Source: Oscillospiraceae bacterium
GTDB lineage: Bacteria; Bacillota; Clostridia; Oscillospirales; Ruminococcaceae
DNA: 5,944 nt
Assembly: GCA_014796735.1 (NCBI GenBank)
Contig: JAAVIG010000222.1
Location: 1-5,944 of the forward strand
Direction: 5' to 3'
Shown here: piece by piece, positions 1-5,242 of the stretch
Position numbering within the stretch: position 1 is the stretch's first letter
Layout: every line of letters starts with the position of its first letter
Position numbers and translations under genes: made by a program
The notes under the pieces: generated by a model
What the model was told of the DNA's origin: nothing
Seen by the model: only the letters and a program-made list of their open reading frames with translations
The model's database searches: none

Positions 1-149
1 CCGAAAATGTCTCTTGAAGGTCCTTCATTTTTATATACGAAAAACAAAACAGGTTGGTAACAAAAAAGGAAAATTTTTTACAAAATTTTTATAACATAAA
101 AAATCATAAAAAGCAAACCGAAAACCAGAACTAATCCAAAAGGGGCTGT

Positions 150-208
150 AAAAAAACTCAAAAAAATGTAACCCGTCAAAACCAAGGTAAAATGAGGTTT
201 TGACGGGT
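150..208 (-). terminator. Strong Rho-independent terminator
   Basis: A perfect 13-bp inverted repeat (171-183 with 196-208; arms ACCCGTCAAAACC and its complement) encloses a 12-nt loop. Read on the minus strand it is followed by TTACATTTTTTTGAGTTTTTTT, two 7-T runs within about 20 nt. This is the best terminator in the window for leftward transcription and probably ends the flavodiiron transcript, giving it a roughly 270-300 nt 3' untranslated region, unless a separate transcript starts in between. On the plus strand the hairpin is followed only by ATATTTTATT, so termination in that direction would be weaker. Confidence 0.75.
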
Positions 209-236
209 ATATTTTATTAAGAAATATGTCAACGCC

Positions 237-264
237 CGAAGCGGCGGCTTCGCATGGATGCGAA
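237..264. repeat. Two overlapping, mutually exclusive hairpins
   Basis: CGAAGC (237-242) pairs with GCTTCG (247-252) across a GGCG loop, and TTCGCAT (249-255) pairs with ATGCGAA (258-264). The two stems share bases 249-252, so only one can form at a time. In plus-strand RNA the second stem presents GGA at its tip (CA-TGGA-TG, 253-260). The function is unknown. Confidence 0.6.
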
Positions 265-267
265 CCG

Positions 268-315
268 GCGTCTGCACAAAGTGCCGACAAGGATGTCGGC
301 ACACAAAGCAGACGC
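268..315. repeat. Long nested inverted repeat with symmetric internal loop
   Basis: The outer arms GCGTCTGC (268-275) and GCAGACGC (308-315) are perfectly complementary. The inner arms GTGCCGACA (281-289) and TGTCGGCAC (294-302) form nine more pairs around an AGGA tetraloop (290-293). The two strands of the internal loop are identical, ACAAA (276-280 and 303-307). Seventeen pairs over 48 nt is far above chance and suggests a selected or mobile palindrome. Read on the plus strand, bases 287-296 are ACAAGGATGT, like a CsrA target loop. The next segment, CTGCTTCTTTGTG (about 324-336), can also pair with the CACAAAG...CAG segment at 302-311. Confidence 0.75.
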
Positions 316-354
316 TTAGTTGCCTGCTTCTTTGTGAGTTGTAATCAATCACTT

Positions 355-373
355 TTTGGGGCTTTGCCCCAAA
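355..373. repeat. GC-rich palindromic hairpin
   Basis: TTTGGGGC (355-362) pairs with GCCCCAAA (366-373) around a TTT loop, giving an 8-bp perfect stem. No T-run follows on either strand, so it is not a terminator on its own. Together with the next two hairpins (379-405 and 420-432) it forms a compact run of palindromes, a style I associate with interspersed intergenic repeats of anaerobes; that association is from memory and unverified. Confidence 0.65.
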
Positions 374-378
374 CCCCA

Positions 379-405
379 CTTCCTTTTTGCAGTGCAAAAA
401 GGAAG
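379..405. repeat. 12-bp perfect inverted repeat
   Basis: CTTCCTTTTTGC (379-390) and GCAAAAAGGAAG (394-405) are exactly complementary with a 3-nt AGT loop. It starts five bases after the previous hairpin. There is no adjacent T-run on either strand that would make a classical terminator. Its role is unknown; it is part of the hairpin mosaic downstream of the flavodiiron gene. Confidence 0.7.
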
Positions 406-419
406 CGAAAAAGACTCTT

Positions 420-452
420 GCGGCTTCGCCGCTTTCATTTTTTATTTTTTAA
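420..452 (+). terminator. Possible rightward terminator
   Basis: GCGGC (420-424) pairs with GCCGC (428-432) around a TTC loop and is followed on the plus strand by TTTCATTTTTTATTTTTT. This fits a small intrinsic terminator for rightward transcription. No rightward gene precedes it, so it either ends a non-coding RNA made from the hairpin region or belongs to a repeat element. On the minus strand the same hairpin is followed by AAGAGTCTTTTT, a poorer terminator for the flavodiiron gene. The stem is short. Confidence 0.4.
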
Positions 453-475
453 TTTCTTTACAGCACATTATAATT

Positions 476-2266
476 TTATCCGATAGGCTCAAAATCCGCC
501 ACTCCATGCTTGCAGAGAGGACAAATAAAGTCCTCGGGCAGCTCGTCCCCCTCGTAAACATAACCGCAAACCTTGCATACAAAGCCCTTCTTGCCCTCGG
601 TCTTGGGCTTAGGCTTAACGTTGTTCTGATAATAGGTATAGGTCATTGTCTCAACATTGGAAATAACTCGGGATTCGGTGATATTGCATATAAACATTCC
701 GTGAGTGCCAAGATCCACATACTGCTCAACCTTTAAGGACATAAAGGAATTGATGTGCTTTGAAAGGAACACTAACCCGTTATCCGAGCGCAAAACCTCC
801 TCTCCCGCGAATTTATCAACACTTCTTCCGCTCTGGAAGCCGAATTTTTCAAATTCCGAGAAAGGCGCGTCCTGAGAAAGACAGTTGATGTTCATAATTC
901 CCGTCTGCTTTATAACATGGTGAGAGTAATTGTCCTTGTTGATAGTTACCGCAATGCGGTTGGGAGTATTAGTCACCTGTGTAACGGTGTTTACGATAAG
1001 TCCGTTATCCTTCTTACCGTCGTTGGAGGTAACGACATAAAGACCGTAGCCGATATTGAAAAGAGCGGTCAGGTCGTTTTTATTGGCAGTCTCGCCGCTT
1101 CTTGCGATGTAATCGGTGCTGAGCGCCGCCGCAAGCTCCTTGAGCTTCTCGGTGCTTTCCTCGTTCAGCGCCGATTTAATTGTAACCACAGGCTCTAAAA
1201 GCGTAAGCTTCTTGCTCTTTTCAAGCATGGATTTCATAGTTTTCGCCGCAAGAGGAGCCCATGTGCCGTTCTCAATAAAGCCTACCGTGCGGTTCTGATA
1301 GTTTCTTTCGGTAAGATGCTCGATAAACGTGCGCATAAAGGGGAAAATATCCGCGTTGTAGGTGGTGGTGGCAAGTACAAGCTTATTGTAGCGGAAAGCG
1401 TCCTCAACCGCCTCTGCCATATCGTCGCGGGCAAGATCGGTAACGGCTACCTTGGGACAGCCGTTGCTCTTTAGTATCTCCGCAAGCTTTTCAACCGCCG
1501 CCTTTGTATGACCGTAAACGGAGGTATAAGCGATAACCACACCCTCGCTCTCGGGCTCGTAGGAAGACCATGTATTGTACAAGCCAAGATAGTAGCCCAG
1601 ATTTTCCTTTAAAACAGGGCCATGAAGCGGGCAGATAGTCTGTATATCAAGTCCCGAAGCTTTTTTAAGCAGTGCCTGAACCTGTGCGCCGTATTTGCCA
1701 ACTATTCCTATATAATAGCGTCTTGCCTCGCAGGCCCAGTCCTCTTCAACGTCCAGCGCCCCGAATTTACCGAAGCCGTCGGCGGAAAACAGCACCTTGT
1801 CACAGCTGTCATATGTTACAAGCACCTCGGGCCAGTGCACCATGGGAGCGGCAACAAAGGTCAGAGTATGCTTTCCGAGAGAAAGGGTGTCGCCCTCGGC
1901 AACCACTAACTGCCTTTCCTCGTAATCCGTGCCGAAAAACTGCTTCATCATCGCAAAGGCCTTTGCGCTTGAAACAATAACGGCGTCCTTATAGACCTGC
2001 ATAAAATTAGCGATATTGGCGGAATGGTCAGGCTCCATATGCTGAATTATCAGGTAGTCGGGCTTGCGGCCGTCCAATGCCTTTTCGATATTATCCAGCC
2101 ATTCATGAGTAAAACGCGCGTCAACGGTATCAAAAACCGCTGTTTTGCCGTCCATGACCACGTAGGAATTGTACGCCATACCGTTGGGAACAACGTACTG
2201 ACCCTCAAACAGGTCTACCTCATGATCGTTAACGCCGACATACAAAATGTCCTTTGTGATCTCCAT
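476..2266 (-). CDS. Flavodiiron protein with fused flavin reductase and rubredoxin domains
   Basis: A cytoplasmic O2 and/or NO reductase (FprA/NorV-type family) of anaerobes, 596 residues. Residues about 1-240 form the metallo-beta-lactamase-like diiron domain with all expected ligands: H76-x-E78-x-D80 followed by H81, then H144 (MVHWPE), D163 (SADGFG) and H215 (PLHGP). Residues about 242-385 are a flavodoxin domain whose FMN phosphate loop is TSVYGHT (248-254), with GFIENGTWAP at 329-338. Residues about 400-548 resemble flavin-reductase (FMN-binding split-barrel) domains. A KPKPKTEGKK linker leads to a C-terminal rubredoxin with C564-x2-C567 and C582-x2-C585. Only 14 residues separate the cysteine pairs, about half the usual spacing, as in rubrerythrin-type short rubredoxins. 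The expected electron path is NAD(P)H to flavin/rubredoxin to FMN to the diiron site; O2 versus NO preference cannot be read from sequence. I chose the ATG at 2266 because AGAGG lies 9 nt upstream and homology begins at MEITKDI; an upstream in-frame TTG (2299) precedes the ribosome binding site. Confidence 0.95.
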   Translation of the reverse strand: MEITKDILYVGVNDHEVDLFEGQYVVPNGMAYNSYVVMDGKTAVFDTVDARFTHEWLDNIEKALDGRKPDYLIIQHMEPDHSANIANFMQVYKDAVIVSSAKAFAMMKQFFGTDYEERQLVVAEGDTLSLGKHTLTFVAAPMVHWPEVLVTYDSCDKVLFSADGFGKFGALDVEEDWACEARRYYIGIVGKYGAQVQALLKKASGLDIQTICPLHGPVLKENLGYYLGLYNTWSSYEPESEGVVIAYTSVYGHTKAAVEKLAEILKSNGCPKVAVTDLARDDMAEAVEDAFRYNKLVLATTTYNADIFPFMRTFIEHLTERNYQNRTVGFIENGTWAPLAAKTMKSMLEKSKKLTLLEPVVTIKSALNEESTEKLKELAAALSTDYIARSGETANKNDLTALFNIGYGLYVVTSNDGKKDNGLIVNTVTQVTNTPNRIAVTINKDNYSHHVIKQTGIMNINCLSQDAPFSEFEKFGFQSGRSVDKFAGEEVLRSDNGLVFLSKHINSFMSLKVEQYVDLGTHGMFICNITESRVISNVETMTYTYYQNNVKPKPKTEGKKGFVCKVCGYVYEGDELPEDFICPLCKHGVADFEPIG

Positions 2267-2275
2267 GTGAAATAA

Positions 2276-2290
2276 CCTCTTTTCTCCTTT
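2276..2290 (-). promoter_or_regulatory. Ribosome binding site deciding the flavodiiron start
   Basis: On the minus strand AAAGGAG (2284-2290) and AGAGG (2276-2280) lie upstream of the ATG at 2264-2266. AGAGG is 9 nt from the ATG, a normal distance; AAAGGAG is 17 nt away and probably too far to be the main site. Both lie downstream of the alternative TTG at 2299, which argues against that longer start. Confidence 0.6.
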
Positions 2291-2291
2291 G

Positions 2292-2301
2292 ATTTGCAAA
2301 T
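2292..2301. promoter_or_regulatory. 10-bp palindrome in the flavodiiron leader
   Basis: ATTTGCAAAT is a perfect palindrome between the candidate -10 box (2316-2321) and the ribosome binding site. It is placed where a repressor could block initiation or elongation. I do not recognise it as a Rex, PerR or Fur site, and AT-rich 10-mers of this kind also occur by chance. Confidence 0.25.
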
Positions 2302-2315
2302 ATTGTGTTTAGTTT

Positions 2316-2344
2316 ATTGTACCGCATTTCCCGAAAAAAATTAA
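2316..2344 (-). promoter_or_regulatory. Candidate flavodiiron promoter (weak -35)
   Basis: On the minus strand TACAAT (2316-2321) matches the -10 consensus at 5 of 6 positions. Seventeen bases upstream is TTAATT (2339-2344), which matches TTGACA poorly (3 of 6). Transcription would start near 2309, leaving a leader of about 43 nt. The weak -35 suggests either activator dependence or that much expression comes from read-through of the kinase transcript. Confidence 0.4.
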
Positions 2345-2359
2345 GCTAAAAATTTTTTT
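2334..2359 (-). terminator. Very weak A/T-only stem after the kinase gene
   Basis: AAAAAAATT (2334-2342) can pair with AATTTTTTT (2351-2359) across an 8-nt loop, and on the minus strand the structure ends in T7. The stem has no GC pair and abuts the kinase stop codon (TGA, 2360-2362). It is at best an inefficient terminator, so read-through into the flavodiiron gene is likely. Confidence 0.2.
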
Positions 2360-4969
2360 TCAGAACATGCCGTTATCCCCGTTAACATATTTATCTATCA
2401 TTCTTTGAACCTCCGCGACATCTATGGGCTTAGCGATATGCGCGTTCATTCCCGCGTTAAGACACCTTTGCCTATCCTCCGAAAACGCGTCGGCGGTCAT
2501 TGCGATGATCGGTATAGAAGCGGCGTCGGAACGCCCCAGCGCACGTATTGCTTCTGAGGCTTCAAGACCTGACATAATGGGCATTCTAATATCCATAAGT
2601 ATCACCGAATAGTATCCCTCGGGAGAAGCACGGAACATCTCCACGCACACCTTGCCGTTTTCCGCGTGATCTATATCAAGCCCCAGAGGAGTAAGCAGCT
2701 CATAGGCGATTTCCCAGTTAAGATCGTTGTCCTCGGCAAGCAGCACCTTAACGCTGTCGAACCTATGCCCGCCTTCCTCCGCCGTACGGCTTTCCGCAGC
2801 GCCATTCTGCTCGGAGAAAGGACGCAGACCGTGATAAAGAGTGGATTTGAACAGCGGCTTCGCAATGAATCCCGTAACTCCCGCTTCCCGCGCCTTGTCC
2901 TCTATCTCGCTCCAATCGTAGGCGGAGATAAGGATAATGGGGACGTTGCTGTTCATTTCGCTGCGGATAATTCTTGCCGCTTCTATGCCGTCCATACCGG
3001 GCAGCTTCCAGTCCACCAATATAATATCGTACGGAGTGCGGTTTTTGCTGTTTTCTCTTACCATGTCGAGCGCGTTTTCCGCGTTAAGCGTCCAATCGGC
3101 GTTTATGCCTATCTCGGTAAGAGAGCTGACCGCGCTCTGGCAAAGCATCTTGTCGTCGTCCACAACAAGCATTTTCCAGTTGGGCAGGATCATTTTCTCT
3201 TCGCTTTCGGTTGCTTTTTCCATATCTATAACGACATGGAATTCGGTTCCCTTTCCCGGTTCGCTCTCAACCTCTATCTCGCCGCCCATAGCGTCTACGA
3301 TATACTTTGTGATCGCCATTCCGAGACCTGAGCCCTCGGTTTTGTGAACCCTCTTGTTATCCTCGCGAACAAAGGATTCAAAGACCTTTTCCCTAAATTC
3401 GGGTGACATTCCTATACCGTTGTCCCTGACCCGCAGATGTACTCGGATATATTCATCGCCCTTGGGTGAAGTCTCCTGGTACAGCATGGTTTCAATATTC
3501 CCCTCGTCGGGAGTAAATTTGATAGCGTTTGAGAGCAGATTTAAAATTACCTGATTCAGTCTTACGCTGTCGCAGAATACGTTTTCGTTTTGTATATCGT
3601 GAATGGATACGTCAAAATTCTGTTTCTTGGCCTTGACCTGCGGCTGAACTATATTGACGATATTGTCCATAACCTCGCGCAGAGAGACCATATCCATGTT
3701 AAGGGTCATTTTGCCGCTCTCGATCTTTGACATATCGAGAATGTCGTTTATCAATCCCAGCAAATGCTTGCTCGAAAGCGAAATTTTCTTAAGACAGGTC
3801 TGCACCTGCTGGGTGTCGTCAATATGTGTAATCGCAATAGCCGTCATACCCACGATTGCGTTCATGGGGGTTCGTATATCGTGGCTCATATTGGACAAAA
3901 ATTCGCTTTTGGCCTTGCTGGCACGCATTGCCTCCTGCCTTGCCGTCTCCATTTCACGCAGCTGATTCTGTGTCATACGGAAATAGAAAATAAAAATTAT
4001 CACTATTACCGATACAACTATTACCAAGGAAATTGTATACAAAGCGTTTTGTACGGTATTTGACCTTCCTATGATGCTGTTGATGGTGCTGTACGGCATT
4101 ATGGAAACAAGATACCATTCCGAGTTGTTGATATGGGTACAGTATAAAGCGCGCCTTTCATTGAGCAGATTTCCGCTGCTTATGAAAAATTCCCTGTAAT
4201 AATCCTCGTTTCTTTCCATCGCGCCGCGAAGCTCATTGATGTACGCTTCGATATTATTTCCTTCTGTTGTCTTATATGAGTCTCTTATCCTGTCAAAATA
4301 GTTATTTTCCGTTTCATTTGCGCTGCGTATAATAAAGCTGCCGTCACGCCGTATAACATGGGAATAGGTCAATACCTCTTCGCCCGCGGTGTCCAAAGAA
4401 AGCGCCGCGCTTACCTCCGAGACGGGGATAGACGCAACTATCGCGGTACTTCTCCTGCCGCTTTTCATGCAGTATTCGGCGGAAACGCCGAGTGCTATAA
4501 CATCGTTTGTGCTGTCGTTGTCGTTATCGCTTTCTTTTCTTGCAATTGCGACCTTTTTCTCACCGTTGTTCATGGATTTTACAAACGACGGAGGATCGTC
4601 AAGTATGATCCGCTCGCCGTAAATCGTCTCAAAATTGCCGTCCGAGTCCATTAAAGCAAGATAGTCGTAACCGAGCACATGTCCTTCTCTTATAAGGCTG
4701 TTTAAGGTTTCCTCGTCGTAATCTCCGTCGTCGGGAACGGAGTTCAAGATCGTTGACGCTCTTTCTATTTGCAGCTTAACGATAGATTCGAAATGCATGG
4801 AGATCTCTTTGCTCATACCCGACATGTATATATTTCCCATGTCCGATATGATTTCGTTGTTGTTTTTACCTACGGACAGGGAAAAGATCGACATTGTTCC
4901 TATGAAAAAAACGATCAGCACGATCAAGCTTGAAATCAAGAATATTTTCGCCTTTTTATTTTTATTCAT
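2360..4969 (-). CDS. Membrane hybrid histidine kinase with extracytoplasmic sensor and two receiver domains
   Basis: An 869-residue signal-transduction kinase. A short basic N-terminus leads to TM1 (about 9-32). An extracytoplasmic sensor (about 33-305) follows, with two PAS-like stretches (LALMDSDGNFETI near 104-116 and HVIRRDGSFIIRS near 204-216) that suggest a double-Cache fold. TM2 is about 309-330. A helical linker without an evident HAMP or PAS domain (331-355) joins the HisKA domain with phospho-acceptor H363 in SHDIRTPMN. The ATPase domain shows the N box (N477/N481), the G1 box DNGIGM (516-521), the F box FESF (530-533) and the G2 box GSGLGM (546-551). Receiver 1 (about 598-716) has acidic D604/D605, D653, S682 and K704. 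Receiver 2 (about 739-857) has E745/D746, D793, T825 and K847. Both receivers keep the phosphorylation residues. No HPt or DNA-binding output is present, so phosphotransfer to a separate partner is expected. The ligand is unknown. AAAGGAG lies 4 nt before the ATG, and no other in-frame Met precedes TM1. Confidence 0.95.
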   Translation of the reverse strand: MNKNKKAKIFLISSLIVLIVFFIGTMSIFSLSVGKNNNEIISDMGNIYMSGMSKEISMHFESIVKLQIERASTILNSVPDDGDYDEETLNSLIREGHVLGYDYLALMDSDGNFETIYGERIILDDPPSFVKSMNNGEKKVAIARKESDNDNDSTNDVIALGVSAEYCMKSGRRSTAIVASIPVSEVSAALSLDTAGEEVLTYSHVIRRDGSFIIRSANETENNYFDRIRDSYKTTEGNNIEAYINELRGAMERNEDYYREFFISSGNLLNERRALYCTHINNSEWYLVSIMPYSTINSIIGRSNTVQNALYTISLVIVVSVIVIIFIFYFRMTQNQLREMETARQEAMRASKAKSEFLSNMSHDIRTPMNAIVGMTAIAITHIDDTQQVQTCLKKISLSSKHLLGLINDILDMSKIESGKMTLNMDMVSLREVMDNIVNIVQPQVKAKKQNFDVSIHDIQNENVFCDSVRLNQVILNLLSNAIKFTPDEGNIETMLYQETSPKGDEYIRVHLRVRDNGIGMSPEFREKVFESFVREDNKRVHKTEGSGLGMAITKYIVDAMGGEIEVESEPGKGTEFHVVIDMEKATESEEKMILPNWKMLVVDDDKMLCQSAVSSLTEIGINADWTLNAENALDMVRENSKNRTPYDIILVDWKLPGMDGIEAARIIRSEMNSNVPIILISAYDWSEIEDKAREAGVTGFIAKPLFKSTLYHGLRPFSEQNGAAESRTAEEGGHRFDSVKVLLAEDNDLNWEIAYELLTPLGLDIDHAENGKVCVEMFRASPEGYYSVILMDIRMPIMSGLEASEAIRALGRSDAASIPIIAMTADAFSEDRQRCLNAGMNAHIAKPIDVAEVQRMIDKYVNGDNGMF

Positions 4970-4973
4970 AATA

Positions 4974-4980
4974 CTCCTTT
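4974..4980 (-). promoter_or_regulatory. Kinase ribosome binding site
   Basis: AAAGGAG on the minus strand lies only 4 nt before the ATG (4967-4969). This is slightly closer than usual for Firmicutes, but it is a strong match and fixes the start. Confidence 0.7.
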
Positions 4981-5013
4981 TAACAAGAAAACCGTCCGAT
5001 TATTATATGCTTT

Positions 5014-5042
5014 ATTATAACCCTCTGAAATAAATTTGTCAA
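5014..5042 (-). promoter_or_regulatory. Consensus sigma-A promoter of the kinase gene
   Basis: On the minus strand the -35 box TTGACA (5037-5042) and the -10 box TATAAT (5014-5019) are separated by exactly 17 bases, a 12 of 12 match to the housekeeping consensus. Transcription should start near 5007, leaving a leader of about 38 nt. Such strength is unusual for a sensor kinase gene and suggests that a repressor or another brake limits expression. Confidence 0.85.
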
Positions 5043-5066
5043 TAGTCATGGAATAATATAAAATTT

Positions 5067-5084
5067 TTTCAATTGCTCTTGAAA
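5067..5084. promoter_or_regulatory. Inverted repeat overlapping the acyltransferase -35 box
   Basis: TTTCAA (5067-5072) and TTGAAA (5079-5084) are an exact inverted repeat with a 6-bp spacer. The right arm is the -35 hexamer of the rightward promoter. An 18-bp dyad placed between two divergent promoters could be an operator, but part of the symmetry follows from the -35 sequence itself and the surroundings are AT-rich. No regulator family is assigned. Confidence 0.3.
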
Positions 5085-5107
5085 TACTCGGATAAAAGTA
5101 CTATAAT
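5079..5107 (+). promoter_or_regulatory. Sigma-A promoter of the acyltransferase gene
   Basis: TTGAAA (5079-5084) and TATAAT (5102-5107) are separated by 17 bases, an 11 of 12 match to consensus. Transcription should start near 5113-5115, giving a leader of about 130 nt before the ATG at 5243. Its -35 box is only 36 bp from that of the divergent kinase promoter, so bound polymerases or a shared regulator could interfere with each other. Confidence 0.8.
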
Positions 5108-5167
5108 AAAAGGGCGGACTTTGTCGATTTCGCGCGGGACAAGCCTATCTTAATACAAAGCCCTTTT
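5108..5167 (+). promoter_or_regulatory. Structured leader with competing hairpins
   Basis: CTTTGT (5119-5124) pairs with ACAAAG (5155-5160), flanked by AAAAGGG (5108-5114) and CCCTTTT (5161-5167), giving up to 13 pairs with a CGGA bulge around a 30-nt loop. The left flank straddles the predicted transcription start, so only part of it would be in the RNA; GG(5116-5117)-CC(5161-5162) can extend the RNA stem instead. A second copy of the right arm, ACAAGCC (5139-5145), can pair with the same CTTTGT segment, for example TTGTC (5121-5125) with GACAA (5138-5142). The longer stem is followed by TTTT. This resembles an attenuator, but it matches no riboswitch I know. Confidence 0.35.
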
Positions 5168-5242
5168 AAAAACGGGTTTGGGATAAAATATTTTTACAAA
5201 AACCGCAAAAGCTTTACATAAATAAAAAAACAAGGAGCAAAT

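Larger units (their letters stand above)
1..475. other. Non-coding region rich in inverted repeats
   Basis: I see no supportable gene here. Positions 1-170 are A-rich and hold nothing clear apart from a short inverted repeat (TGAAGG-T-CCTTCA, 15-27). Positions 171-432 are an almost continuous series of inverted repeats: 171-208, 237-252, 249-264, 268-315, 355-373, 379-405 and 420-432. Open frames crossing this stretch are translations of the repeats and lack ribosome binding sites or recognisable protein features. The region lies downstream of the flavodiiron gene stop, so part of it may be the 3' untranslated region of that transcript on the minus strand. Alternatively it is a palindromic interspersed element or a small non-coding RNA locus; these cannot be separated from one copy. 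Confidence 0.7.

Noticed and set aside
15..27. TGAAGG-T-CCTTCA followed by TTTTT as a rightward terminator
   Set aside because: The usable stem is only about five base pairs with low GC content, and no upstream gene is visible in the window; possible but not supportable.
200..229. Rightward promoter TTGACG with a downstream -10 box for a non-coding RNA
   Set aside because: The -35 lies inside the terminator stem and no hexamer at 16-18 bp spacing matches TATAAT at more than about three positions.
78..302. Leftward 74-codon open frame with a hydrophobic C-terminal half
   Set aside because: It starts with GTG inside the 281-302 hairpin, has no ribosome binding site, and runs through the terminator stem; the hydrophobic part comes from T-rich sequence.
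171..405. CRISPR array
   Set aside because: The repeats are inverted pairs of differing sequence and length, not direct repeats with regular spacers, and no cas gene is nearby.
226..486. Rightward 86-codon open frame
   Set aside because: It is a translation of the inverted repeats, has no Shine-Dalgarno site, and overlaps the end of the flavodiiron gene; its composition (Lys/Arg then Phe runs) reflects repeats and T-tracts.
2264..2299. Longer flavodiiron start at TTG (2299), adding 11 residues
   Set aside because: The extra codons encode the ribosome binding region itself (AAAGGAG, AGAGG), and family similarity begins at the ATG at 2266.
2666..3331. Rightward 221-codon open frame opposite the kinase gene
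   Set aside because: It lies wholly antisense to the well-supported ATPase/receiver coding sequence, shows no domain, and is a shadow of its codon bias.
5108..5180. Known riboswitch such as c-di-GMP-I in the acyltransferase leader
   Set aside because: A GGGACAAGCC stretch vaguely recalls part of that class, but the conserved core and tetraloop-receptor elements are missing.
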